Positions 16,663 to 25,085 of a stretch of 64,000 nucleotides of DNA are shown here, piece after piece. Both the position numbers and the translations under genes were made by a program. Position 1 is the stretch's first letter; every line of letters begins with the position of its first letter. The notes below the pieces were generated by a model. It ran no database searches. It saw only the letters and a program-made list of their open reading frames with translations, and was not told where the DNA came from. This DNA is from UKL13-2 sp031414695 (lineage in GTDB: Bacteria; Pseudomonadota; Gammaproteobacteria; Burkholderiales; Usitatibacteraceae), in assembly GCA_031414695.1 (NCBI GenBank), contig JANNWG010000062.1, positions 1 through 64,000 of the forward strand. Reading direction: 5' to 3'.

Positions 16663-16868
16663 GACGCGCGCTCCAAAAGTGTTGAGCCTAAATTATGCCG
16701 TGTTTGGGGAATACATTTTGTTGCAATTTTTTGAACCGTCAATGCGGTTACTGATAAATATAAATGGAACTAATGGCAACAAAAATCTAAAATAGCGTTA
16801 GGTAAATCTAGTCGTCTATGTCGTGTGTGCACTTGAGATTTGGCACACACAAAAATTTGAGAGTCCCC

Positions 16869-19190
16869 ATGCAAGCGAAGCGTATCGTCATCAAAACGTC
16901 ATCATTGTTGCTGTCAGCATTTGTTATAAATTCATCCTCTCTGGCCAATGCACAAACAGCGGCGCAAACAGCGCCACAAACAGCGCCAGAAAAGCCAAAA
17001 CCTGCCTCCTCTGTGCCAAAAATCGAATCGTCAACGCCAGCAAAACCCGCAACGCCTCCTACACCACCCGGTGCTCAGACAGAAAGTATCGAAGTTAATC
17101 AACGTCGCACAGCCAATACCGAGCGGCGTGATTCATCGGCCTCAAAAATCATTATTTCGCGTGAAGATATTGAGCAATATGGCGACAGTAATTTAGGCGA
17201 TGTGCTACGTCGCCTGCCCGGCGTGACCGTTGGTGGCCGCCCCGGTCGCGGTGGCCCGCCTGGGCTTCGCGGCTTGGGTGGTGGCTTTACGCAAATACTC
17301 ATTAATGGGGAGCGTATTTCACCGGGGTTTTCTATTGAGCAGATAACGCCCGAGCAAGTCGAGCGGGTTGAGATATTACGTTCCCCCACGGCTGAGACTG
17401 GCGCACGCGCCATTGCGGGCACTATCAATATCGTGCTGCGCGAGCCGCTACGTGCGCGTAATAACGATATTCGTCTTGGCGTGCAAGACGAGCGCGGCAA
17501 ATTTTCACCTAACGTGTCGTTCTCACGTAACGATACTTTTAGCCCCACTGGCACTTATAACTTAACGCTGTCAGCAGGGCAAACTAATCAGCTGACGGAC
17601 ACCAATGCTCGCACGATCTATCAGGATATAACGACTAATCGCGTCACACTTGATCAGCAAACGTTTTCGCAAGCTAACGAAAAACGCGACAATATTTTCC
17701 TCACCAGTCGTTTTCAGTGGCGCTTAGGGCCGGGTGAATTATTTAGCATTCAGCCATTCATGGTGATGAATAAGGGCAATACGCAAACTAACGGTACGCT
17801 GACCCAAACCATCGGCACACAAGCTGCACCCTATGCCACCATCAATAGCAATGTCGATGGCAAATTTAATGTGGCGCGAGTGATGACCATGCTCAATAAA
17901 CGCCTTGACCCCTCAACGCGGATGGAGTTGCGCGCAAGCTTCGGGCAGTTCTCGTCTGATAGCGATATTGTCATTCGTGAATTTGCATCCAATAGCCGCC
18001 CCGTATTGACGCAAACCACCGATAGCGATACCAAAGATCGCTCGTGGAATATCGTTGGTAAATTGCTCTATAACTGGGGTGATGGTAAGCACAATCTGGT
18101 TGGCGGCTGGGAATATGAAGACATTAAGCGTACCGACAATTCCACAACGCTTTTTAATGGCGTACCGCTATTAGCGGACTTTGGCGCGCAAATAAATGTC
18201 GCCACAAAACGCTTGGCCGTCTATGTGCAAGATGAGTGGGATCCGCATCCGCAAGCCTCCGCCTATCTTGGCATACGCGCAGAGCAGATTAAGACCGAGA
18301 GCCGCAATGCCGCAAACCCTGTTAGCAATTCAAGCCGTGTTGTCACACCGCTAGCCTTCGGCGTATGGCGTTTTGCCCAGCCGAGTCGCGATCAAATTCG
18401 CTTGAGCTTAACCCAAAGCTATCGCGCGCCTTCAACGCAAAATTTAGTCGCACGCCCGAGCCTAAATACGCTATTTCCTGTGCCAGGGCCGAACACCGCA
18501 GTCAGCCCTGATCGCGCAGGCAATGCAAATCTGAAGCCTGAATTGGCCAACGGTATCGACTTAGCCTATGAAGATTTTTTTGAAGGCGGCGGGGTAATGT
18601 CGGTTAATTTATTCACGCGCCAGATTAGTGACTTGATTCGTAATGTGACGGCATTAGAAACCGTTTCATGGGCAACAAGCCAACGCTTTGTGACGCGCCC
18701 ACAAAATCTCGGTAAAGCGCGCACCAGCGGCATTGAGTTTGATGCGAAATTTCGGCTACCGGAATTTTTCCCAACGGCTCCCGCGGTTAACTTTCGCACT
18801 AACTTGAGCTTATTTAATTCAAAAGTGAATTCGGTCAACGGCCCTAATAATCGTATTAGCGAGCAACCAAAAGCAACTGGTAACTTAGGCCTCGATTATC
18901 GCTTTCGCGGCACTGCATTTTCAGTCGGTAGCTCGATTAATTGGACGCCCGCTTATGATTTGCAAGTCGCCAATAATCAGCTGCAAAAAATCGGTGTGAA
19001 GCGGGTACTTGATGCGTATGTATTGTGGACGGTGGATTCCAGCATCCGCGTCAGACTATCGTTCTCCAACCTATCGCCGCAAGATGCAGTCAATAGCAAT
19101 ATTTTGTCGTCTGGCAATGAGCGCCAAACCGTGGTTTCTAATGGCAAGACAAGTTTGACGACAGCGCTGCGCTTAGAGATTCGGCTGTAA
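16869..19190 (+). CDS. TonB-dependent outer-membrane receptor
   Basis: 773 residues from ATG 16869, preceded by GAGAG; an upstream ATG at 16818 would spoil the signal peptide. Signal peptide residues about 1-28 end in SSLANA. A Gln/Ala/Pro-rich linker follows, then a possible TonB box (ESIEV) and a plug domain with GDVLRRLPGVTVGG, the very Gly/Pro-rich GRPGRGGPPGLRGLGGG, and VERVEILRSPTAETGARAIAGTIN. The rest is a beta-barrel. It resembles FepA/CirA-type receptors for siderophores or similar ligands; the ligand is unknown. No Fur box was identified. Confidence 0.9.
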   Translation: MQAKRIVIKTSSLLLSAFVINSSSLANAQTAAQTAPQTAPEKPKPASSVPKIESSTPAKPATPPTPPGAQTESIEVNQRRTANTERRDSSASKIIISREDIEQYGDSNLGDVLRRLPGVTVGGRPGRGGPPGLRGLGGGFTQILINGERISPGFSIEQITPEQVERVEILRSPTAETGARAIAGTINIVLREPLRARNNDIRLGVQDERGKFSPNVSFSRNDTFSPTGTYNLTLSAGQTNQLTDTNARTIYQDITTNRVTLDQQTFSQANEKRDNIFLTSRFQWRLGPGELFSIQPFMVMNKGNTQTNGTLTQTIGTQAAPYATINSNVDGKFNVARVMTMLNKRLDPSTRMELRASFGQFSSDSDIVIREFASNSRPVLTQTTDSDTKDRSWNIVGKLLYNWGDGKHNLVGGWEYEDIKRTDNSTTLFNGVPLLADFGAQINVATKRLAVYVQDEWDPHPQASAYLGIRAEQIKTESRNAANPVSNSSRVVTPLAFGVWRFAQPSRDQIRLSLTQSYRAPSTQNLVARPSLNTLFPVPGPNTAVSPDRAGNANLKPELANGIDLAYEDFFEGGGVMSVNLFTRQISDLIRNVTALETVSWATSQRFVTRPQNLGKARTSGIEFDAKFRLPEFFPTAPAVNFRTNLSLFNSKVNSVNGPNNRISEQPKATGNLGLDYRFRGTAFSVGSSINWTPAYDLQVANNQLQKIGVKRVLDAYVLWTVDSSIRVRLSFSNLSPQDAVNSNILSSGNERQTVVSNGKTSLTTALRLEIRL

Positions 19191-19298
19191 AAATTCGACA
19201 TTGCACGCCGTGTTGAGGGCAACTTGCTGATGCAGCAAGTTGCCTTCACCTTGGCGTGTTGATGAGTCAAATAGGTTGAACTAAATTTGATCAAAGTC

Positions 19299-19357
19299 AT
19301 TTATTGGCGGCTTGTTTGGCGCATAAATGGCTGTAGATGGTTTTCAATACAAGAGTT
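19299..19357. repeat. Element P copy C (degenerate)
   Basis: ATTTATTGGCGGCTTGTTTG and ATAAATGGCTGTAGATGG retain the left arm and centre. The right arm survives only as CAAGAGTTTG. Assigned by alignment with the better copies. Confidence 0.5.
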
Positions 19358-19410
19358 TGTGCAAAGTGCACTTCTATTGATTCGGCAATTAAATATGACA
19401 AGTAATTTGT

Positions 19411-19496
19411 GTCATCCCGAGCGTAGCCGAGGGATATGCTTTTAGTGTGGTGCTAGCTGAAAGAACAGCATATCCCTCGGCTACGCTCGGGATGAC
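19411..19496. repeat. Perfect 30 bp inverted repeat with 26 bp loop
   Basis: The left arm 19411-19440 begins GTCATCCCGAGCGTAGCCGA, and the right arm 19467-19496 is its exact complement. The same arm with one change recurs at 24171-24200. Such GTCATCCCGAGCG repeats are common dispersed elements in Proteobacteria. Confidence 0.9.
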
Positions 19497-19604
19497 AAAT
19501 TTATATAGATGGACGCAATTTATAAAGATGAAAAACGATTGCTCACGTACTTATTCGGTTACTTTTTTTATCCATATTTAATTGCCGCCTCTATAAAAAC
19601 CCCC

Positions 19605-19694
19605 CCGTTCGCCCTGAGCTTGTCGAAGGGTAGCGCTTGTAAGTGACTGATTTAATTAAATGTGCGGGTGGTTCGACAAGCTCACCACGAACGG
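19605..19694. repeat. REP-like inverted repeat (CCGTTCGCCCTGAG type)
   Basis: Arm 19605-19627 and arm 19672-19694 are complementary at 20 of 23 positions. CCGTTCGCCCTGAGCTTG is a widespread dispersed repeat. A second copy is at 22355-22441. Confidence 0.85.
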
Positions 19695-19721
19695 TTTAGA
19701 GATTATTAGAAGTTCCCCAAT

Positions 19722-20942
19722 TTAAGCAGCACGCCGTTTAGCAACCTGCAAAATCAATACCGACGTTGCAATCAAGCCAGCGATGGCCGCAAAGCCATAG
19801 GCGAATGACGCACCAAACATTTGCCAGATACCGCCTAAGATTAATCCGGCGGGAATTGACGCGACGCCGACCAGCGCGTAGTACCAACCAAATAATGTGC
19901 CGCGCGCCGATTCACCTGCCAAGTCACCAATAACCGCGCGCTCAACGCCTTCGCTGACCGACATCGCCACACCAAAAAATAACGCGGCGATCCAAAGCCC
20001 AGATAAATCACTTACCAATACAAAACCCAACATCGCGAGGCTATGTAATATCCAGCCGACGATTAACAACGAAAATCGTCCGTATCGATCCGCCCACGCG
20101 CCCGCCGCATAGTTTGCAAAAATCTTAATAAAATTAAGCGCCGCCCACAGCAGCAGCGCGTGTACGGTTGAGGCACCAAGCTCGTGCGCCCGCAGAATGA
20201 TGAAAAGCTCCGCCGTGCGTGCGAAGGTAAACAACATCACCGCAACGAGAAAGCCGCGCGCATGTTGCGGTACATCTGTCCAATGCAAGGCAAAAACCAG
20301 CGGCACAGGTTTGGTGGTTGGCCGCGCCTCACGTACACCAAACGCAAATAGCGCCACACATAACAATCCCGGAATGGCGGAGATCATCAACACATCGGCA
20401 ATATTTGTTGAAAAGTAACTGATGATGAGTGCGCCAAGCAGCGCCCCGCCCACCGCGCCAAGATTATCAAGCGCACGATGAATGCCGAATGCCCGCCCAC
20501 GCATTAACGGTGGCGCGAGATCTACAATCAAGGCATCACGCGGCGCATTGCGTATGCCCTTACCGACGCGATCCAGCGCGCGAATGACTACAACATGCCA
20601 CCACAGGAATGCAAATCCCAATAATGGTCGAACCGCATTCGAAACCAGATAGCCAGTGACCGCCAGCGGTTTACGCTGCCCGCCACGCGCATCAGAATAT
20701 CGCCCCGCGTAAATTTGGATAAGGCACGCAACCGCGTTAGCAAGCCCTTCAACCAGCCCTAACACTAACGGCCCGCTCGCCAGTACGGTGGCGAGCAAGA
20801 TAGGAATAATTGGTGTGACCATCTCAGTGGCAATATCGTTGAACATACTCACCAGCCCGATGACGTAAATGCTCTTAGGCATCTTACGCGGTGCGGTCAC
20901 GTCTGGGTTCTTTGCCTCAGTGGGAGATGGTGGTTCATGCAT
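19722..20942 (-). CDS. MFS transporter
   Basis: 406 residues, the size of a 12-helix major facilitator. The first helices read SIYVIGLVSMFNDIATEMVTPIIPILLA, and the loop 2-3 motif YAGRYSDARGGQRKPLAVTG carries the D-R-x-x-R/K signature region. It sits in the inner membrane and moves small solutes by proton coupling; the substrate cannot be read from sequence. It is divergent from a serine hydrolase gene with about 140 bp between starts, so shared control is possible. Confidence 0.88.
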   Translation of the reverse strand: MHEPPSPTEAKNPDVTAPRKMPKSIYVIGLVSMFNDIATEMVTPIIPILLATVLASGPLVLGLVEGLANAVACLIQIYAGRYSDARGGQRKPLAVTGYLVSNAVRPLLGFAFLWWHVVVIRALDRVGKGIRNAPRDALIVDLAPPLMRGRAFGIHRALDNLGAVGGALLGALIISYFSTNIADVLMISAIPGLLCVALFAFGVREARPTTKPVPLVFALHWTDVPQHARGFLVAVMLFTFARTAELFIILRAHELGASTVHALLLWAALNFIKIFANYAAGAWADRYGRFSLLIVGWILHSLAMLGFVLVSDLSGLWIAALFFGVAMSVSEGVERAVIGDLAGESARGTLFGWYYALVGVASIPAGLILGGIWQMFGASFAYGFAAIAGLIATSVLILQVAKRRAA

Positions 20943-21085
20943 GCTACAAATTGTAATCGCATTAGGCTTATCGCAATTCGAATCGTAGCACCTTGATACG
21001 CTGACGAACGACTACAATTGCCATGCGGCACGTTTCACGTCTCGCGTGCTTCGCATTTTCATACGATTATTTTCAAGGAGTCCAC

Positions 21086-22267
21086 ATGCGCCGTCTGTTT
21101 GTTATCGCGCTTTACAGTTTGTTGGCAAGCGTTGCGTTTGAACCATTTGCCCAACCATCGCAGTCAAGCAAAACCTATTTTCCAGAACGCTTTGAGTGGC
21201 AGCGCCGCGAACCTGCCGAGGTTGGCCTCGATGCCAAATTGCTCGATGCAGCGGTGCAATTTGTCAAAACCAAAGACAACCCTGCGCCGCGCGATCAAGC
21301 GATGGCACTGACGCGCTCCTTCGGCGCACGTGAGCCGCACTTTGGCGGCTTGATCGGCCCGACCAAAACGCGCGCGCCGATCAATGGCGTGATCATTCGC
21401 CGTGGTTATGTTGTGGCTGAATGGGGCGACACGAATAGCGTTGATATGGCTCACAGCGTGGCAAAAACATTCCTCACCACAGTCGTGGGCCTCGCGTGGC
21501 AACAAGGCTTGATTCGCGATGTGAATGACCGCGCGGCAACCTACATGCCGCCAAATCTTGATCTATTCGAGGCCGCACACAATCAGCCCATCACATGGGA
21601 TCACTTGCTTAGACAAACGAGCGATTGGCAGGGTACGTTGTGGGGCAAGCCAGATTGGGCGGATCGCCCTGAAGGTAAACAAGAAGACTGGGCGAATCGC
21701 CCGCTATCGCCGCCCGGCACGCGTTTCAAATATAACGATGTGCGCATTAACGCGCTCGCCCTCGCCACACTGCATGTCTGGCGGCGACCACTACCGAGCG
21801 TATTGCGCGACGAGATCATGGCGCCGATTGGTGCATCGAATAAATGGCGCTGGCATGGCTACGACAATTCATGGATCGAGCTAGACGGACAACGCATGCA
21901 GTCGGTTTCAGGCGGCGGCCATTGGGGCGGCGGCATGTTTATCGACGCATGGGATATGGCGCGTTTTGGCTATCTGATGTTGCGCAACGGCAAATGGAAA
22001 GACCGCCAACTCATCTCGCCCGAATGGATTCGCATGGCGCGCACGCCAGGCACGGCCAACGCTGAATACGGGCACGCCAATTGGTATCTCAATCCAGGCC
22101 GCAAACAATTACCCGCCGCCCCCGAATCCGCCGTCACCTTTAACGGCAACGGCCAAAATATTGTCTATGTTGATACGGCGAACGATTTGCTGATTGTGGT
22201 GCGTTGGATTGATACAACGGCGTCGTTGAATGAGTTTATTGGGAAGGTTATTGCGGCGATTCGGTGA
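21086..22267 (+). CDS. Secreted serine hydrolase, beta-lactamase/PBP family
   Basis: 393 residues from ATG 21086, which has AAGGAG eight bases upstream; upstream in-frame starts give an implausible leader. The signal peptide is RRLFVIALYSLLASVAFEPFA. The active-site S-x-x-K appears as HSVAKTFLTT, with a Tyr-Asn pair in RFKYNDVRIN, as in class C beta-lactamase and esterase-like proteins (PF00144). It acts in the periplasm; the substrate is unknown. The last 89 bp of the gene are duplicated at 23891-23979. Confidence 0.87.
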   Translation: MRRLFVIALYSLLASVAFEPFAQPSQSSKTYFPERFEWQRREPAEVGLDAKLLDAAVQFVKTKDNPAPRDQAMALTRSFGAREPHFGGLIGPTKTRAPINGVIIRRGYVVAEWGDTNSVDMAHSVAKTFLTTVVGLAWQQGLIRDVNDRAATYMPPNLDLFEAAHNQPITWDHLLRQTSDWQGTLWGKPDWADRPEGKQEDWANRPLSPPGTRFKYNDVRINALALATLHVWRRPLPSVLRDEIMAPIGASNKWRWHGYDNSWIELDGQRMQSVSGGGHWGGGMFIDAWDMARFGYLMLRNGKWKDRQLISPEWIRMARTPGTANAEYGHANWYLNPGRKQLPAAPESAVTFNGNGQNIVYVDTANDLLIVVRWIDTTASLNEFIGKVIAAIR

Positions 22268-22269
22268 TG
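22181..22269 (+). repeat. Direct repeat, copy 1 (3' end of serine hydrolase gene)
   Basis: These 89 bp match 23891-23979 with five differences. They encode the hydrolase C-terminus ANDLLIVVRWIDTTASLN to the stop. The HTH-PIN toxin-antitoxin module lies between the two copies. Confidence 0.92.
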
Positions 22270-22354
22270 AGCGCTTCTCGAAACTTCAACGTCACGTACC
22301 ACGAGCGATTTTGAGATTATTCGAATTGCCCAAATTGCAACTTCTAATAACCCG

Positions 22355-22441
22355 CCGTTCGTGCTGAGGTATCGAAGCACACGCTCTTAAGTGCTTGATT
22401 TATAGGGCTTGAACAACCCTTCGATACCTCAGGGCGAACGG
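22355..22441. repeat. REP-like inverted repeat, second copy
   Basis: The left arm 22355-22377 begins CCGTTCGTGCTGAGGTATCG, and the right arm 22419-22441 is its complement at 21 of 23 positions. It is the same family as 19605-19694. Confidence 0.85.
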
Positions 22442-22473
22442 AATTTGAGGTTGTGAGAAGCTCCCAAATTACA

Positions 22474-22540
22474 AAACCCAAGGATTGACGAGTGATTTGA
22501 GCAAATAATGGCTGAAATGGCAAACAGGGCAATGGTTTTG
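22474..22540. repeat. Element P copy D
   Basis: AAAACCCAAGGATTGACGAG, then GATTTGAGCAAATAATGGCT and a right end CAATGGTTTTG. The centre is well kept and the arms are eroded. It lies about 200 bp after the serine hydrolase stop. Confidence 0.55.
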
Positions 22541-22776
22541 TGAAGAAGATGAAACTTGCCAAGCTTACCTAAAAACAAGAAAATCTTACAAAGTTATGTA
22601 TTGCAAGATTAAATTTGCAGGTTAGCTTATTTGCCAACAGACAATCATCAGCATCGCAAGCCATCCCAAGCGCACAAAGTTCGATTAATTCGTTTATTGC
22701 GTTCATTGCGCTTATTTCGAATAAATGCATAATGTGCACGTGGAGCGCTAAACAATAACAAAACTGACAAACCCGT

Positions 22777-22792
22777 CGAATTGGAGAATTCG
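22777..22792 (+). promoter_or_regulatory. Palindrome with the Shine-Dalgarno sequence in its loop
   Basis: CGAATT-GGAG-AATTCG ends two bases before the ATG of the HTH gene. The GGAG ribosome binding site is exactly the loop. It could be an operator for the HTH protein or an RNA hairpin affecting translation. Confidence 0.6.
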
Positions 22793-22794
22793 CA

Positions 22795-23259
22795 ATGAAC
22801 GCTACAAATGAATTTGAAAGCGTCCTAAACAACGAAGAAGCCGAAATGGCAAAAGTTGCGCAGCGCTGCATCATGAAAGCGCTGGATCACTCACGCGCGC
22901 ACAAAATCAGAATCATTGATGAAAACACGTCCAGCGAGATGCCAACCCTTGAAGTGCCGCCAAAGGCGCTTCGACTCTTTGCTGACTTGCTCGGCGCGAT
23001 GAGCCAGCGGCAGGTGATTTCACTCATGCCGCAAGGCCATGAACTCACCACACAACAAGCGGCGGCAATGCTGAACGTATCAAGGCCCTTCGTCATCAAA
23101 CTGATCGAAGAAGGCAAATTGGAATGCCGCAAAGTGGGTCGCCATCGACGCATCGAATTTGACGCACTGATGCGCTACAAAAATGAAATGAAAACGGATA
23201 CCGCCGCCGCGCTGCAAAGGCTCGCAGACGAAGCGCAAGCCTTAAACATGGGCTATTAA
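22795..23259 (+). CDS. Helix-turn-helix antitoxin (excisionase-like DNA-binding domain)
   Basis: 154 residues. The C-terminal half carries an excisionase/MerR-type HTH: LTTQQAAAMLNVSRPFVIKL then EEGKLECRKVGRHRRIEFDAL. The first 75 residues form a helical dimerisation or toxin-binding region. It precedes a PIN-domain gene by five bases. This HTH plus PIN pair is a recognised type II toxin-antitoxin arrangement, in which the first gene is antitoxin and repressor. A palindrome directly before the start may be its operator. Confidence 0.85.
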   Translation: MNATNEFESVLNNEEAEMAKVAQRCIMKALDHSRAHKIRIIDENTSSEMPTLEVPPKALRLFADLLGAMSQRQVISLMPQGHELTTQQAAAMLNVSRPFVIKLIEEGKLECRKVGRHRRIEFDALMRYKNEMKTDTAAALQRLADEAQALNMGY

Positions 23260-23264
23260 TTGTA

Positions 23265-23843
23265 ATGCCGGGCATTGCACGCTATGTCGCCGTTCTTGAC
23301 GCCTGCGTGCTTTACCCTGCACCTGTTCGCGACCTGCTACTCAGTCTTGCCAACGCTGACCTTTATCATGCCAAGTGGACTGATGACATTCAAAACGAAT
23401 GGGTAAGCAACTTGCTCACAAATAGACCAGAGTTGAGCCGGGCGCGCTTGGAAAAGACCTGCGACGATATGGCCGCAGCTGTCCCAGATTGTTGGGTTAA
23501 GCACTACCAATTCATCATCCCCACATTGACACTGCCCGATCAAAACGACCGTCATGTATTGGCTGCCGCCATCAAATGCAACGCGGACGCGATCATTACA
23601 ACTAACCTGAAAGACTTTCCGCAAGCAACGCTGGATAAGTACGGGATCGAAGCCCAACATCCCGATGATTTTGTGATGAACCAGATTGAATTATCCGAAA
23701 GCACCGCGCTGCAAGCGATAAAAGAGATGCGGCAAAGACTACGCAATCCACCAAAGACGGCTGGGGAACTCATCTCAATCATTGAGCAGCAACAGATGCC
23801 GCAGACTGCTGCCTATTTGCGTGTGTGGCAGGGGCTGATTTAG
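23265..23843 (+). CDS. PIN-domain toxin (VapC-like, PIN_3 type)
   Basis: 192 residues. PIN acidic residues are in place: D in VAVLDACVLYP, E in IQNEWV, D in LPDQNDRHVLAAAI, and D in ITTNLKDFP. The family cleaves RNA with Mg2+ and is held inactive by the upstream HTH protein. The start lies five bases after the HTH stop, so the two are one operon. A C-terminal extension of about 60 residues (LSESTALQAIKEMRQRLRN onward) is typical of this longer subgroup. After it comes a duplicated tail of the serine hydrolase gene. Confidence 0.87.
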   Translation: MPGIARYVAVLDACVLYPAPVRDLLLSLANADLYHAKWTDDIQNEWVSNLLTNRPELSRARLEKTCDDMAAAVPDCWVKHYQFIIPTLTLPDQNDRHVLAAAIKCNADAIITTNLKDFPQATLDKYGIEAQHPDDFVMNQIELSESTALQAIKEMRQRLRNPPKTAGELISIIEQQQMPQTAAYLRVWQGLI

Positions 23844-23890
23844 TGGCGGTCGGCTCAATTAACGTAGACACCTTTGATACTTATACCGCA

Positions 23891-23979
23891 AACGATTTGC
23901 TGATTGTGGTGCGTTGGACTGATACGACGGCGTCGTTGAATGAGTTCATTGTGAAGGTTATCGCGGCGATTCGGTGATG
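23891..23979 (+). pseudogene. Duplicated 3' remnant of the serine hydrolase gene
   Basis: 89 bp match 22181-22269 at 84 positions. The reading frame and stop are kept (ANDLLIVVRWTDTTASLN), with three of five changes synonymous, so the copy derives from a coding ancestor. There is no start or body. Either a tandem paralogue was mostly deleted, or insertion of the HTH-PIN module duplicated this end. Confidence 0.85.
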
Positions 23980-23980
23980 G

Positions 23981-24050
23981 CAAAACAGTAATACTGGCGG
24001 GCGGTTTAGATGGAAATGCCTTGAAAATGCTCGTTAATAGGCGTGTTTCG
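23981..24050. repeat. Element P copy E
   Basis: CAAAACAGTAATACTGGCGG, centre GGTTTAGATGG and CCTTGAAAATGC, and right arm CGTTAATAGGCGTGTTT. It begins directly after the hydrolase remnant, whereas copy D lies behind the intact gene. The duplicated block may thus have included an element P. Confidence 0.65.
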
Positions 24051-24170
24051 TATGTGGGTAATACTGTTGATTCGGCACAGGACGCTGAAAACATCTAACA
24101 AAAAGCAGCTCTTCGCCGCGCAGGCACAAAAGCGCTAACTTAAAACCACAAAACTAAATCTCGAAATAAC

Positions 24171-24288
24171 GTCATCCCGAGCGCAGCCGAGGGATATGCT
24201 GTTCAGTGTTAACGCCAAAAAATATACCCCTCGGCTTGACGCAGTCATGCTTATCCTGTGCGTAGTCGAAAAGCTCGGGATAACAGTT
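24171..24288. repeat. Interrupted GTCATCCCGAGCG inverted repeat
   Basis: Arm 24171-24200 differs by one base from 19411-19440. The opposite arm is split: CCCCTCGGCTTGACG, then about 30 unrelated bases, then AAAAGCTCGGGATAAC ending near 24285. It is a decayed or interrupted member of the same family. Confidence 0.7.
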
Positions 24289-24556
24289 GAATGTTATGAG
24301 ATGAGCGCCCTAAGTTAGCGCTAATAAGCGCAGGCTGGGATCCATAACCTTCGATTCCGGCTGCTCGTACACGACTCGCACCTGCGCGGGAGCAGGGGTT
24401 TTATATTAACCATATTGTGTGTGCCTGACCAAGTTTGCGATTGCCAACGTTACTATCGTTTTGAATGCGTTTTAATGCCTGCGTTTGTAGTTCTGCTGTT
24501 ACATCTGGCGAAGCTTTTGAGACAGTTTTGTTGCCAAACCGTTGTGCTGGGATAAC

Positions 24557-24590
24557 AGCTATATTGTGGCTATGCAAAATTAAATTGTTA
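24557..24590 (+). repeat. Motif Q copy 4
   Basis: AGCTATATTGTGGCTATGC then AAAATTAAATTGTTAGG, ending about ten bases before the ATG at 24601 and including its AGGAG. A right-half-only copy (TTAACCATATTGTGTGTG) lies about 150 bp upstream, so the order of halves is reversed here. Confidence 0.55.
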
Positions 24591-24600
24591 GGAGTTTCTA

Positions 24601-25085
24601 TGGATCCAATTACCGCAGTTTCTACTGCATGGACTGTTGGTAGTAATGCAGTTACTCTGCTGAAAGGGGCGGCTGAGCAAGCGAAGGCTCTTGGTAAATC
24701 AGAAATTATCAGCAGCCTAATAGATGTCCAAGTTGCGATGATGGAAGTCCTTGGTGAGCAGCAAAAGCTTGTTGATGAAAATCGTATTCTTCGGGAGAAA
24801 ATTCGTAGCCTTGAAGAAATTATTGAAACTAAGAGGAGCTTAGAGTTTCACCACAATACATACTGGTCAAGATGTGAAGACGGCTCACTTGATGGACCGT
24901 ATTCCACACAAGACTGGGATAAGTCAACAAAGATGGTTCGTCTTACTGACTTTGGCCCTGACGATTTCGATGGTGTTAGGAAAGTGCATTTCTATAATGC
25001 GGGTAACAAAGAAAACGTATATGTTCCTTTGTCATTCCTTCAAAAAGAGCGTGTTCGTGCGTATGTATCGCAGCAAAACTTCTAA
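24601..25085 (+). CDS. Orphan coiled-coil protein
   Basis: 161 residues from ATG 24601, which has TTAGGAGTTTCT upstream; the frame is open to 24465 but without a ribosome binding site. The first 40 residues are small-residue helix (ITAVSTAWTVGSNAVTLLKG). Residues about 45-85 form a coiled coil (QQKLVDENRILREKIRSLEE). The C-terminal YWSRCEDGSLDGPYSTQDWD recalls zinc-ribbon tails of phage-type proteins, but the second cysteine pair is missing. Motif Q precedes it. It looks like a mobile or phage-derived orphan; function unknown. Confidence 0.68.

Larger units (their letters stand above)
19191..19721. other. 531 bp gene-free region made mostly of inverted repeats
   Basis: Three repeats occupy it: element P copy C, a perfect 30 bp inverted repeat (19411-19496) and a REP-like inverted repeat (19605-19694). 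It separates the TonB receptor from the convergent MFS gene. No gene is seen. Confidence 0.7.
22268..22794. other. 527 bp gene-free region before the HTH-PIN module
   Basis: It holds a REP-like inverted repeat (22355-22441), element P copy D (22474-22540) and about 230 bp of AT-rich DNA that probably carries the promoter of the next operon. A short palindrome with the ribosome binding site in its loop ends it. No gene is seen. Confidence 0.65.
23844..24600. other. 757 bp gene-free region of repeats and remnants
   Basis: In order it holds the hydrolase 3' remnant (23891-23979), element P copy E (23981-24050) and a 12 bp inverted pair (AGCGCTAACTTA at 24131 and its complement at 24310). Between that pair lies a broken GTCATCCCGAGCG inverted repeat (24171-24288). 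A right half of motif Q (about 24407-24425) and a left half (24557-24590) follow. No gene is seen; the start at 24465 only extends the next gene upstream without support. Confidence 0.65.

Noticed and set aside
24465..24600. Upstream extension of the coiled-coil orphan gene
   Set aside because: It would run through motif Q and lacks a ribosome binding site, whereas 24601 has AGGAG at good spacing.
5637..25085. Integron gene-cassette array
   Set aside because: Orphan genes with GCCTAAC and TTCTAAC at their stops and a shared upstream motif suggested attC sites. No GTTRRRY partner follows either stop and no integron integrase is in the window.
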